DNA of 64,000 bases from CAWEHU01 sp963808965 (GTDB lineage Bacteria > Pseudomonadota > Alphaproteobacteria > Acetobacterales > Acetobacteraceae). Below, in pieces: positions 51,371 to 60,024 of the stretch. The DNA is taken from contig CAWEHU010000019.1 of the NCBI GenBank assembly GCA_963808965.1, positions 124,001 through 188,000 of the forward strand, given 5' to 3'. The position numbers and the translations under genes are program-made. The notes beneath the pieces were generated by a model that worked only from the letters and a program-made list of their open reading frames with translations, did no database searches and was not told where the DNA came from. The stretch's first letter is position 1; each line of letters opens with the position of its first letter.

Positions 51371-52126
51371 ATGATCGTCCAGGCTTGCTTGAACGGCGCC
51401 CGGCCCGCGAACTTCCACCCCGCGCTCCCCTTGACACCGGAGGCGATGGCTCGAGATGCGGCCGACTGCGTAGCCGCCGGAGCCGCCGAGGTGCATCTGC
51501 ATTCGCGCGGCTCCGACGGGACCGAGAGCCTCGCACCGGCAGCGGTGGACGCGACCGTGCTCGCGCTCCGCCGATCCTGCCCCGGCACCCTCATTGGCCT
51601 GTCCACGGGGGCATGGATCGAAGGGAACGCATATCGAACGCTTACCTGCATCGGAAGGTGGGGCGAGTTGCCGGACTATGCTTCCGTCAATTTGGCCGAA
51701 CCTGACGCACCCGCAGTCATGGAGCGCTTGTCGCAACGCCGGATCGGCGTGGAGGCCGGCCTCGCGAGCATCGCCGACGCCGAGCGCCTGGCAGGCTTGG
51801 CTTCTGCCTTCCGCCCGTTTCGCATTCTGATCGAAATCGACGAGCAGGATCCGAGAGCGGCGTTGACCGCGGCCGACGGTATCGAAAGCGTGTTGCGCCG
51901 TGCCGGGCTACACCGACCCATGCTGCTTCACGGGTTCGACAACACGGTGTGGCCGCTGGTGGCCCGGGCAGCCGAGCACCGCTTCTCGACCCGCGTTGGA
52001 CTCGAGGATGGCAACCGATTGCCGGATGGCGCCGTAGCATCCGGCAACCCCGCTCTGGTTTCCGCTGCAATCGCTCTGATGACCGCTCGAGCATCAAGTC
52101 GCGGCGGGCCATTGATCGGCGCCTGA
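51371..52126 (+). CDS. BKACE-family beta-keto acid cleavage enzyme
   Basis: The 251-residue protein starts MIVQACLNGARPANFHPALPLTPEAMARDAADCVAAGAAEVHLHSRG and ends with HRFSTRVGLEDGNRLPDG, the signature of the BKACE (DUF849) family. HLH in VHLHSRG provides zinc ligands, with LLHGFDN late. Members condense a beta-keto acid with acetyl-CoA to give acetoacetate plus a new CoA ester, as in lysine fermentation. The substrate of this copy is unknown. It is shorter than the usual 270-300 residues and lies divergent from the aminotransferase gene. Confidence 0.82.
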   Translation: MIVQACLNGARPANFHPALPLTPEAMARDAADCVAAGAAEVHLHSRGSDGTESLAPAAVDATVLALRRSCPGTLIGLSTGAWIEGNAYRTLTCIGRWGELPDYASVNLAEPDAPAVMERLSQRRIGVEAGLASIADAERLAGLASAFRPFRILIEIDEQDPRAALTAADGIESVLRRAGLHRPMLLHGFDNTVWPLVARAAEHRFSTRVGLEDGNRLPDGAVASGNPALVSAAIALMTARASSRGGPLIGA

Positions 52127-52234
52127 AGCCGGGGAATCTGGGGACAGGGAACATGCGCCTGACCGAACTCTTGGTTCACCGCAGGTCCGCTTCCTCGAAC
52201 TGATCGCCGCGAAAGGGAGATGGAGGTCGCCGCC

Positions 52235-53224
52235 ATGTCACGTCGCTTTCTGGTTACGGGCGGAGCCGGTTACGTCGGCAGCCATCTGGTGCTGGCGCTC
52301 GCGGAGCGCGGCGAGGAGGTCGTGGTTCTCGACGATCTCCGTCAGGGACATCGCGCCGCGGTTCCGGCGGGCATCCGGGTGATCGAGGCCGGAGCGGGGG
52401 ATCCCGCCGCGCTCGATGCGCTGCTCGGGGACGGCCAGTGGGACGCGGTGTTCCATTTCGCGGCGCTGTCGCTGGTCGGCGAGAGCATGCGCGAGCCGTT
52501 CCGTTATCTAACCGAGAACACGACCGCCGGCGTGCGGCTGATCGAGGCTTGCGTGCGGCATGGCGTGCGCCGCTTCGTGCTGTCCTCGACGGCGGCGCTA
52601 TTCGGCACGCCCGAGACGATCCCGATCCCCGAGCAGGCCCGCGTCGATCCCGGCTCTCCGTACGGGGAAAGCAAGTGGATGATCGAGCGCGCGCTGTTCT
52701 GGGCCGACCGCATCCACGGCCTGCGCAGCGCCTGTCTCCGCTATTTCAACGCGGCCGGCGCCGATCCGGATGGGAGGCTCGGCGAGGACCATCGCCCGGA
52801 GACGCATCTCATTCCGCTCACGATCGACGCGGCGCTCGGACGCCGGACCGCGCTCGAGGTGTTCGGCAACGATTACGCGACGCCGGACGGGACGTGCATC
52901 CGCGACTACATTCACGTCTCCGATCTCGCCGAGGCGCATCTGCTGGCGCTGCGGCAGCTCGATGAACGCAGCGTCACCTACAATCTCGGCAACGGGCGTG
53001 GCTACTCGGTGCTGGAGGTAATCGCGGCGGTGGAGGCTGTCACGGGCCGTAAGGTTCCGTATCGCTTCGCTCCGCGCCGCCCCGGCGATCCGCCCGTGCT
53101 CGTCGCGTCATCCGAACTAATCCGGCGCGAGACGGGCTGGACTCCGCGGCTCGGCGGGCTGCACGACATCGTGCGAACCGCGTACGCATGGCGCGAGACG
53201 CATCCGGCGGGGTATGGGGATTGA
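52235..53224 (+). CDS. galE: UDP-glucose 4-epimerase
   Basis: GalE interconverts UDP-glucose and UDP-galactose with bound NAD+. The 329-residue protein starts MSRRFLVTGGAGYVGSHLVLAL at ATG 52235, with GGAGG eight bases upstream (an earlier in-frame ATG would add five residues). VFHFAALSLVGESM, the catalytic SSTAALFG and Tyr-x3-Lys YGESKWM, RYFNAAGADPDGRLGEDH and DYIHVSDLAEAH are characteristic. It lies alone, downstream of the BKACE gene. Confidence 0.93.
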   Translation: MSRRFLVTGGAGYVGSHLVLALAERGEEVVVLDDLRQGHRAAVPAGIRVIEAGAGDPAALDALLGDGQWDAVFHFAALSLVGESMREPFRYLTENTTAGVRLIEACVRHGVRRFVLSSTAALFGTPETIPIPEQARVDPGSPYGESKWMIERALFWADRIHGLRSACLRYFNAAGADPDGRLGEDHRPETHLIPLTIDAALGRRTALEVFGNDYATPDGTCIRDYIHVSDLAEAHLLALRQLDERSVTYNLGNGRGYSVLEVIAAVEAVTGRKVPYRFAPRRPGDPPVLVASSELIRRETGWTPRLGGLHDIVRTAYAWRETHPAGYGD

Positions 53225-53249
53225 CCTGTATTGGCGTCGGGGGCCGATC

Positions 53250-53468
53250 TCAGCCCCGATTGCCGGCCAGTTCGGCCCGGATCTCGGCCGCGAGGCCGGG
53301 ATTGGCGCGCCGGATCTGGCCTACGCGCAAGGCGGCAGCTGCGCCCGGCGCGGGCTCCCTCTCCCAAGCCTCGAGGTAAAGCAGGTCCTCGATTGCATTT
53401 CCGTCGCGAACGCTTTCGAGCACGCGCCGGAGCGCCGCCGTTCGCGGCGCAGTCGCTGTAGCAGTCAA
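53250..53468 (-). CDS. Small protein of unknown function, TTG start
   Basis: The 72-residue protein is read from TTG 53468, with GGGGAG six bases upstream. An upstream ATG (53582) would give an N-terminus that is arginine-rich and not conserved-looking. It reads MTATATAPRTAALRRVLESVRDGNAIEDLLYLEAWEREPAPGAAAALRVGQIRRANPGLAAEIRAELA, mostly helical, with a charged central segment. I do not recognise a family. It is convergent with galE and has the same orientation as ahcY, 157 bases downstream of it. Confidence 0.45.
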   Translation of the reverse strand: MTATATAPRTAALRRVLESVRDGNAIEDLLYLEAWEREPAPGAAAALRVGQIRRANPGLAAEIRAELAGNRG

Positions 53469-53554
53469 TGTCGTCTCCCCAAACGCCCGGCCTGAGCGCG
53501 AAACCGAGTCCGTTCTCGCGCCGAAAAGCGATCTACCGGGTCTTTTGTTATCTC

Positions 53555-53573
53555 GGCCGGTCTTTTGCCGGCC
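53555..53573. repeat. Inverted repeat downstream of ahcY
   Basis: GGCCGG at 53555-53560 and CCGGCC at 53568-53573 form a perfect 6-base stem with a TCTTTTG loop. It lies between the ahcY stop and the start of the small unknown gene. No T run follows on the minus strand, so termination is uncertain. Confidence 0.3.
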
Positions 53574-53624
53574 AGCTCTCAATGATGATATCTACATGAA
53601 TTCGTGAGCCGAGGCCAGCCTCGG

Positions 53625-54932
53625 TCAGTAGCGATAGAGGTCGTGCTTGAACGGGCCGGATGCCCCCACGCCGATATACTCGGCTTGCTTCGGCGTCAGT
53701 TTGGTGAGGTTCGCGCCCACCTTCGCCAAATGCAGCGCCGCCACCTTCTCGTCGAGCTGCTTCGGTAGCGTATAGACCTGCCGCTGGTACTTGCCCGCAG
53801 GCGCATTGAACAGTTCGATCTGCGCCAGCACCTGATTGGTGAAGCTCGCACTCATGACAAAACTCGGGTGGCCGGTCGCGTTGCCGAGGTTAACCAATCG
53901 CCCCTCGGAAAGCACGATCAGCCGCTTGCCGTCGGGAAACACGACTTCGTCCACCTGCGGCTTCACATTTTCCCAGCGGTGGTTGCGTAGCGCCTCGATC
54001 TGAATCTCACTGTCGAAATGGCCGATGTTGCAGACGATCGCCCGATGCTTCATCGCGCGCATGTGGTCGATCGTGATGACGTCCACGTTCCCGGTCGCAG
54101 TCACGAAGATGTCGCCGCGCGATACGGCCTCATCCATGGTCACGACCTCATAGCCCTCCATCGCCGCCTGCAACGCGCAGATCGGGTCGATTTCGGTCAC
54201 GAGCACGCGGCAACCGGCGTTGCGCAGCGACGCGGCGGAGCCCTTACCGACATCGCCGAACCCGGCGACGACCGCGACCTTGCCGGCCATCATCACGTCG
54301 GTTCCCCGGCGGATGCCGTCCACCAGCGACTCGCGGCAGCCGTAGAGATTGTCGAACTTCGACTTGGTCACGCTGTCGTTCACGTTGATCGCGGGCACGA
54401 GCAGCGTGCCGTCACGCGCCATGTCGCGCAGCCGATGCACGCCGGTCGTGGTCTCCTCGGAAAGCCCGCGCACATCGGCGAGCAGCTCCGGATATTTCTG
54501 GTGCATCAGCAGCGTCAGATCGCCGCCGTCATCCAGGATCATGTTCGGAGTCCAGCCGTCCGGCCCGCGCACCGTCTGCTCGATGCACCACCAGAATTCG
54601 TCCTCGTTCATCCCCTTCCAGGCGAACACCGGGGTTCCGGCTGCGGCCACACCGGCGGCCGCGTGGTCCTGGGTCGAGAAGATGTTGCAGGATGACCAGC
54701 GGACCGTCGCCCCGAGTGCCTGAAGCGTCTCGATCAGCACCGCTGTCTGGATAGTCATGTGCAGGCAGCCGGCGATGCGCGCCCCTTTGAGCGGCTTCGA
54801 TGGCCCGTATTCCTGGCGGACCGCCATGAGGCCGGGCATCTCGTCCTCGGCGATGGCGATCTCCTTTCGCCCCCATTCGGCAAGGGAGATGTCCTTCACC
54901 TTGTAGTCGGGAGCGATCGAAACGTCGGGCAT
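53625..54932 (-). CDS. ahcY: Adenosylhomocysteinase
   Basis: AhcY splits S-adenosylhomocysteine to adenosine and homocysteine with NAD+, clearing the inhibitor made by all methyltransferases. The 435-residue protein starts MPDVSIAPDYKVKDISLAEWGRKEIAIAEDEMPGLMAVR at ATG 54932, with AGGAG six bases upstream. CLHMTIQTAVLIETL and SCNIFSTQDHAAAG bind substrate, GKVAVVAGFGDVGKGSAASL is the NAD-binding site, and the C-terminus HDLYRY is invariant. A possible operator lies 28 bases upstream. Confidence 0.97.
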   Translation of the reverse strand: MPDVSIAPDYKVKDISLAEWGRKEIAIAEDEMPGLMAVRQEYGPSKPLKGARIAGCLHMTIQTAVLIETLQALGATVRWSSCNIFSTQDHAAAGVAAAGTPVFAWKGMNEDEFWWCIEQTVRGPDGWTPNMILDDGGDLTLLMHQKYPELLADVRGLSEETTTGVHRLRDMARDGTLLVPAINVNDSVTKSKFDNLYGCRESLVDGIRRGTDVMMAGKVAVVAGFGDVGKGSAASLRNAGCRVLVTEIDPICALQAAMEGYEVVTMDEAVSRGDIFVTATGNVDVITIDHMRAMKHRAIVCNIGHFDSEIQIEALRNHRWENVKPQVDEVVFPDGKRLIVLSEGRLVNLGNATGHPSFVMSASFTNQVLAQIELFNAPAGKYQRQVYTLPKQLDEKVAALHLAKVGANLTKLTPKQAEYIGVGASGPFKHDLYRY

Positions 54933-54960
54933 CAGCAACTCCTGCTAGGGGCCGGGCCGT

Positions 54961-54980
54961 CATATAAGGATATCTGCATG
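54961..54980. promoter_or_regulatory. Possible operator upstream of ahcY
   Basis: CATATAAGGATATCTGCATG lies 28 bases before the ahcY ATG. It is centred on GATATC and resembles, from memory, the SahR-type motif of methionine-cycle genes in alphaproteobacteria. A shorter match, GATATCTACATG, occurs at 53587-53598 downstream of the gene. The SahR gene itself is not in the window. Confidence 0.35.
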
Positions 54981-55102
54981 TTTGCAATGACGGTCGGCCG
55001 GCATGGGCTCTCGCCCATCACAGGCGGGATATGCTGGAGTAGTAAAGGGATGATGAACGGCGCCGGCTCGCGAGCGGGCCTGAGAGCGAACGGAGACCTC
55101 GG

Positions 55103-56277
55103 ATGCACCACACCTACACGGTCGCGCTGATTTGCTTGGCCTCGGCCGTAATGGCGGCCCCTCGCACGGCCCAAGCGGGCAGAAACGATGTCCTGGTCGG
55201 GATGGACGAGAAAACCTTCTTCGAAGCGGATGGAATGCGGTTTGGGCCTGGGGGGAAGGACAGCGTCGCCATACTGGACGTCACCGATCCCGGGCACCCG
55301 AAAATCCGGGCCAGTTTGCCGCTCAGCAATTCCGTGCTCGGGCCGCCCACCAACCTCCAGATCACGCCCGATGGACGGCTGGGCCTGGTCGCGAATTCGG
55401 TTGTCACGACCCAGTCGGGCGATAAATGGACCACCACTCCGGACGACAAGCTCTACGTCATCGATCTGACCGCGGACCCGCCGAAGCTCGCCGATACGGT
55501 CACAGTGGGAAAGCAGCCTTCCGGGCTCTCCATCGCCCATCAGGGTGATCTCGCGCTGATCGCCAACCGCGGCGGAAAGAGTCTGTCGATCATCGCGATC
55601 GAGGGTGACAGGGTCCGCGCGGTTGGCGAGGTCCCGATGGGGGACGAAGTCGCGGCGGTTGTCATCACGCCGGACGGAAAGCGCGCCTTCGCGGCAAAGA
55701 ATCTCGCGAACAAGGTGGCCGTGCTTTCGATCGACGGCCAGAAAGTAACGTACGATAGTTCGCTCGACATCCCGATGGGCGGGCTCGGCGTCTATAACCT
55801 GGATGTCACCCCGGATGGTCACTACGTACCTCGCCGCCAATACCGGCGTGAGCGCCGGCCATGCCGACACGATCACGGTGATCGACGCCACCGCCAACCC
55901 GCCTCGCGCGATCGATCACGTGACCGTCGGGGACGGCCCGGAAGGATTTGCGATCTCGCCGGACGGAAAGTGGGCGGCGACACCGCTGTTACTCGGGTCA
56001 TCCGCCAAGCCAAGCGACTGGGCGTATCACCGGGATGGCAGCACCGTGCTGCTCGATCTCGGCAAGCCGGCCGATCCGCATGTGGTGCAGTACGCTTCCT
56101 GCGGGCGCAATTCCTGAAGGCATCGCGTTCAGCCCTGACAGTCAGTACGTCTACGTCGGCAACTATCAAGACAAGAACGTGCAGGTTTATCGGATCGAGA
56201 ACGGTAAGCTAACCGACACCGGCGTGAAACTCGCGTTGCCCGGCCAACCTGCCTCGATCCGCGGCGTCGCGCGGTAG
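55103..56277 (+). pseudogene. YVTN-type beta-propeller protein, secreted, two frameshifts
   Basis: The first frame has a signal peptide (MHHTYTVALICLASAVMAAPRTAQAG) and propeller repeats such as DSVAILDVTDPGHPKI, NLQITPDGRLGLVANSVVT, VITPDGKRAFAAKN and NLDVTPDGHY. It continues in another frame (TYLAANTGVSAG, VIDATANPPRAIDHVTVGDGPEGFAISPDGKWAA), then a third (PAGAIPEGIAFSPDSQYVYVGNYQDKNVQVYRIENG). Breaks are near 55828 and near 56095. Together they encode about 390 residues. It should be a periplasmic propeller that binds a partner or substrate; the role is unknown. The YVTN-type repeats in all three frames remain clean. Confidence 0.82.
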
Positions 56278-56334
56278 GCTCGTCTTGATGGGATGCTTAC
56301 TGTGCATGAACGTCGTTGATGTCTCGGGCGCTCC

Positions 56335-57508
56335 ATGAGCGCCATGCGTGCGGATGTGGCCGTCGTCGGCCTGGGCGCGATGGGAGCGGCCGCACTCTAT
56401 CAGCTTGCACGCCGCGGCATCCGCGCGCTCGGCGTAGACCGCTTCGCGCCGCCGCACGCGCTTGGCTCAAGCCACGGCGATACGCGTATCACCCGCTGCG
56501 CGATCGGTGAGGGCGAGGCTTACGTGCCGTTGGTGCGCCGATCTCATGCCATCTGGCGCGCGCTGGAAGAGGAGACGGGCGAAGCGCTGATGCAGCAGTG
56601 CGGCCTGCTCATCATGGCGCGGCGCGGCAGCCGGGCCGGGCACCACGGCAAGGCGGACTTCCTGGCCCGAACGGTCGCGGTCGCCCGACGCTACAGCATC
56701 CCGCATGAGCAGCTGGACGGCGCCGCCATCGCGGCGCGATTCCCCGCTTTCCGGAGCGGCGAGGACGAGGGATATTTCGAGCCAGGCGGCGGCTTCGTCT
56801 ATCCGGAACGGTGCATCGCCGCGCAGTTGCGCGGTGCCGCCGAGGCGGGCGCCGCGGTCCTGACCGGACGCACGGTACACAAAATACGCCAGCAGGGCGC
56901 GTCCGTACTGGTCGAGACAAGCGAGGTCGCGGTCGAAGCCAATCAGGTAATCATCGCGGCCGGCGCTTGGGCAGGACGGCTGCTCGGCCCACCGTTCGAC
57001 GGGTTGCTCGTGCCCTACCGCCAGGTACTGCACTGGTTCCCAGTATCCGAGCCGAGCGCATACGCGCCCGGGCGGTGCCCCGCCTACATGTGGATGCACG
57101 GAGCGAAGCCCGAAGACTTCCTCTACGGATTTCCGGCGCTGCCAGGCACGGGCGAGGTCAAGGTGGGAACCGAGCAATATCGCGAGCCGTGCGACCCGGA
57201 CCGCATGAACCGCGAGGTGACGCCGGCCGAGGCGCGCGCAATGCACGCGGCGCACGTCGCGGGAAGACTTCGCGCAGTCGACGGCGGCTCCGTCCCGCTC
57301 GGCCGCGTGCCTGTACACGGTGACTCCGGACTCGAATTTCATCATAGACCGGCACCCCACTCAGGACCGGGTACTCGTCGTCTCCGCCTGTTCAGGCCAC
57401 GGTTTCAAGCATTCCGCCGCGGTGGGCGAAGCGGTGGCCGAGCTGGTCTGCGAAGGGCGAAGCACCGTGGATCTGGCGCCGTTCCGGCTGGCGCGGCTCC
57501 AGGGGTAG
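56335..57508 (+). pseudogene. FAD-dependent amine oxidase (SolA/monomeric sarcosine oxidase type), frameshifted
   Basis: The first frame starts MSAMRADVAVVGLGAMGAAALYQLARRGIRALGVDRF, an FAD-binding Rossmann motif, then HALGSSHGDTRITRCAIGEGEAYVPLVRRSHAIWRAL, typical of N-methyltryptophan/sarcosine oxidases, and VPYRQVLHWFPV. After VDGGSV it leaves frame near 57297. The other frame gives RSAACLYTVTPDSNFIIDRHPTQDRVLVVSACSGHGFKHSAAVGEAVAELV, which carries the covalent-flavin CLYT cysteine and the GHGFK end. Together the length is about 390 residues. It oxidises N-methyl amino acids or similar. It precedes a polar amino acid importer by 90 bases. Confidence 0.85.
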
Positions 57509-57598
57509 TCCACCTTGTAGCGTTTTCTTTCTGCCGATTATCTCGCTTTCATGCCAATCTGACGGACTGTCTCCGCAGCCTGCAGGGGGAGCTTGAAC

Positions 57599-58438
57599 AT
57601 GGGCGTAAGTGGATCCTTTTCCCGGCGCGCGGTCTTGGCCGGGTTGCTTGCCCTAACAGCGGGGCCGGTGGGAGCGCAGCAGGGAGCGGACACGCTGTCC
57701 GCCATTCGCGCGCGCGGCCATCTGATCGTCGGCGTCAAGAATGATTACCGTCCTTACGGATTCGTGGACCCGTCCGGCCAGATCGTGGGGCTGGAGGTCG
57801 ACCTTGCCCGCGAGGTGGCCCAGCGCATCGGGGTCGGGCTGGAGCTGGTGCCGGTGATCGCGTCGAACCGCATGGAGTTTTTGCGCCAGGGTCGCATCGA
57901 CATGATCCTGGCGACGATGAGCGACACGGCCGACCGACGTCGCGTGATCGGCATGATCGAGCCCAATTATTACGCGGACGGGGTAACCGTGCTGGCCCCG
58001 AAGTCGGCCCAGTTGAAATCTTGGGAGCAGCTGCGGGGGCGGCGCGTCTGCGCAATACAGGGCGCTTACTCGAACCGGCGTGTGGTCCAGCTCTATGGGC
58101 CGGAACTGCAGGCGTTTCCCGCCGTACCCGACGCGCTGAACGCCTTGGCCGGGGGCAATTGCATCGCCTTCCTGTTCGACCATGCCTTGATCGTCTCGAC
58201 GCTGGCCTCTGACCCGGCGAAGTGGAGTGAATACGAGACGCCGCTGCCCTCGGAGGACCAGCAGCCCTGGGCTATCGGAGTCCGGCAGGAGGATGTGTCG
58301 GCGCCGTTTGGCAAGCTGCTGTCGCAAATCAGCACGGAGTGGCTGCGCAGCGGCCATATTCTCGAGCTGGAGCGCAAGTGGGGCGTCGCGCCCTCGCCCT
58401 ATCTGGTCGAGATGCAGCACAAGCTGGGCGGGGGCTAG
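57599..58438 (+). CDS. Polar amino acid ABC importer, periplasmic binding protein
   Basis: The 279-residue protein starts MGVSGSFSRRAVLAGLLALTAGPVGAQQ, with a twin-arginine-like SRRAVLAG signal, and the mature domain has LIVGVKNDYRPYGFVDPSGQIVGLEVDLAREVAQRIG, the family 3 binding-protein signature, and GRIDMILATMSDTADRRRVIG. ATG 57599 is chosen over TTG 57593, because GGGGGAG is eight bases from it. It belongs with the two permeases and the ATPase that follow. The ligand is probably an amino acid or N-methyl amino acid. Confidence 0.87.
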   Translation: MGVSGSFSRRAVLAGLLALTAGPVGAQQGADTLSAIRARGHLIVGVKNDYRPYGFVDPSGQIVGLEVDLAREVAQRIGVGLELVPVIASNRMEFLRQGRIDMILATMSDTADRRRVIGMIEPNYYADGVTVLAPKSAQLKSWEQLRGRRVCAIQGAYSNRRVVQLYGPELQAFPAVPDALNALAGGNCIAFLFDHALIVSTLASDPAKWSEYETPLPSEDQQPWAIGVRQEDVSAPFGKLLSQISTEWLRSGHILELERKWGVAPSPYLVEMQHKLGGG

Positions 58439-58456
58439 GGACGGCGAACGACTGGG

Positions 58457-59203
58457 ATGGGCGGCGTCGAGGATTTCTTCCGCTGGCTGGCCGACGCGCA
58501 CGGGATCAACGTCTCGGTGGCCTACGACGCGTACGACCGCAGCCGGTTCCTGCGAGGCCTATGGACGACGCTATGGCTTTCGATTGGCTCCGGCGCCGCC
58601 TCCGTCGTGATCGGCTTGGCGGGCGCCGCGCTGCTGATCGGTCGCTCCCGCCTGCTGCGGGTGCTCACCCGCGCCTACGTGGAAGTGTTCCGCAACACGC
58701 CGCCGCTCGTGCAGCTCTTGTTCTTCTACTTCGCCGTAGGCGGGCTGCTGCCAATGGTGAGGGACCGCTACGGCGCACAGATCCCGGTGGTGTCGAATCT
58801 CGGTTGGGCGCTGGTCTCGTTCAGCCTGTTCGCGGGTGCGTTCAACGCCGAGATCTTCCGCTCCGGTCTGGAGGCGGTGCCCACCGCAACGGAGGAGGCC
58901 GCGGAGTCGCTGGGCTACACGCGCATACAGACGCTTAGCTACATCACAATGCCACTTGCCCTGCGGGTCTGCCTGCCGGCGCTGGGCAACAATCTGATAA
59001 ACTTGGTCAAGACAACTTCGCTCGCCTATGCGATCGCTGTGCCGGAGCTGCTCTACTCCGCCTCGCAAGTGTGGTCCGAGAGCATGAACGTTCGCGAAAT
59101 GATGAACGTGCTCCTGTTGGCATACATCCTCTTGATCGCGCTCCTAGTCTGGGCCTTGCAGCGATGGGAGCGCGCGCTGCGCCTGCCGGGCTGGACACTA
59201 TGA
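58457..59203 (+). CDS. Polar amino acid ABC importer, permease 1
   Basis: This 248-residue permease of the HisMQ type has four to five helices. It starts MGGVEDFFRWLADAHGINVSVAYDAYDRSRFLRGLWTTLWLSIGSG and includes RAYVEVFRNTPPLVQLLFFYF, the typical PPLVQ segment, and the loop SLGYTRIQTLSYITMPLALRVCLPALGNNLINLVKTTSLAYAIAVPELL. Its TGA overlaps the next permease start by four bases. Confidence 0.9.
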   Translation: MGGVEDFFRWLADAHGINVSVAYDAYDRSRFLRGLWTTLWLSIGSGAASVVIGLAGAALLIGRSRLLRVLTRAYVEVFRNTPPLVQLLFFYFAVGGLLPMVRDRYGAQIPVVSNLGWALVSFSLFAGAFNAEIFRSGLEAVPTATEEAAESLGYTRIQTLSYITMPLALRVCLPALGNNLINLVKTTSLAYAIAVPELLYSASQVWSESMNVREMMNVLLLAYILLIALLVWALQRWERALRLPGWTL

Positions 59204-60024
59204 GGGGCGCGTTGCCGGTGCTGACGGCACCCGTCGCACGCCCCGCCCTCACCCTTACCCGCGCGCTGGCCTGGCCCTGGCTGCTGCTGGGTCTGGCCAT
59301 AGTGCTGGCCAGGGCCGCGCCGGGGCAGCCAGCCGGGGCAATGCAGGCCGACACGTTTGCCGTCCTGCTAAAGTGGCTGCCACTCGTGCTGAGCGGATTC
59401 CTGTTCAACCTGCTCGTCGGCGTTCTGGCGATGGCGCTCGGCACCGCTGCGGGCCTGCCGCTTGGGCTGACGCAGCTGGCCGCGTACCGTCCGGTGCGGG
59501 CCAGCGGCTGGCTCCTGATCCAGTTCCTGCGCAACGTGCCGTGGCTTGTTCTGCTGTTCTACGTCATGTTCTTGCTGCCGTTCGAGGTGCGCGTCCTCGG
59601 CCTCACCTTTCCGGTGCCGGCCTGGGCCAAGGCGGTGGTGGGGCTCGCCCTTCCGGTCGCGGCCAACGTCGCGGAAATCGTTCGCGGCGGGCTCCTGTCC
59701 ATTCCCGTGGTGCAGTGGGAGAGCGCGGAGAGCCTCGCCTTCTCGCGTCGGCAGGTGCTGCTCATGGTCATCCTCCCGCAGGCATTCCGGCGCATGCTGC
59801 CGCCCTGGATGAACCTGTATGCGATCGTGGTGATGGCCACGACCCTGATCTCTGTCGTTGGCATTCAGGACGGGCTTACGGCAGTGCGCGCGGCCGTCGC
59901 CGCCGAGGCGCGGCCCAACCTGATGATGCCGTTCTATCTCCTGCTGCTCGCGCTATTCTTTGCTCACACCTATCCGATCGCACGGCTCACCCGCGCGCTC
60001 GAGCGGCGAATGCGTCGCGGATGA
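59200..60024 (+). CDS. Polar amino acid ABC importer, permease 2
   Basis: The 274-residue permease begins MRGALPVLTAPVARPALTLTRALAWPWLLLGLAIVL, at ATG 59200, overlapping the previous stop. The family signature is seen in LIQFLRNVPWLVLLFYVMFLLPF and in EIVRGGLLSIPVVQWESAESLAFSRRQVLLMVILPQAFRRMLPPWMNLYAIVV. It pairs with permease 1. The longer frame upstream (59071) is within permease 1. Its stop overlaps the ATPase ATG. Confidence 0.9.
   Translation: MRGALPVLTAPVARPALTLTRALAWPWLLLGLAIVLARAAPGQPAGAMQADTFAVLLKWLPLVLSGFLFNLLVGVLAMALGTAAGLPLGLTQLAAYRPVRASGWLLIQFLRNVPWLVLLFYVMFLLPFEVRVLGLTFPVPAWAKAVVGLALPVAANVAEIVRGGLLSIPVVQWESAESLAFSRRQVLLMVILPQAFRRMLPPWMNLYAIVVMATTLISVVGIQDGLTAVRAAVAAEARPNLMMPFYLLLLALFFAHTYPIARLTRALERRMRRG

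Noticed and set aside
53555..53573. Intrinsic terminator for ahcY
   Set aside because: The stem is only six bases and no T run follows on the minus strand.
54933..55102. Possible SAH or SAM riboswitch upstream of ahcY
   Set aside because: The leader is short (about 30 bases to the operator-like site) and I could not fold a recognised riboswitch core. A protein operator is the better reading.
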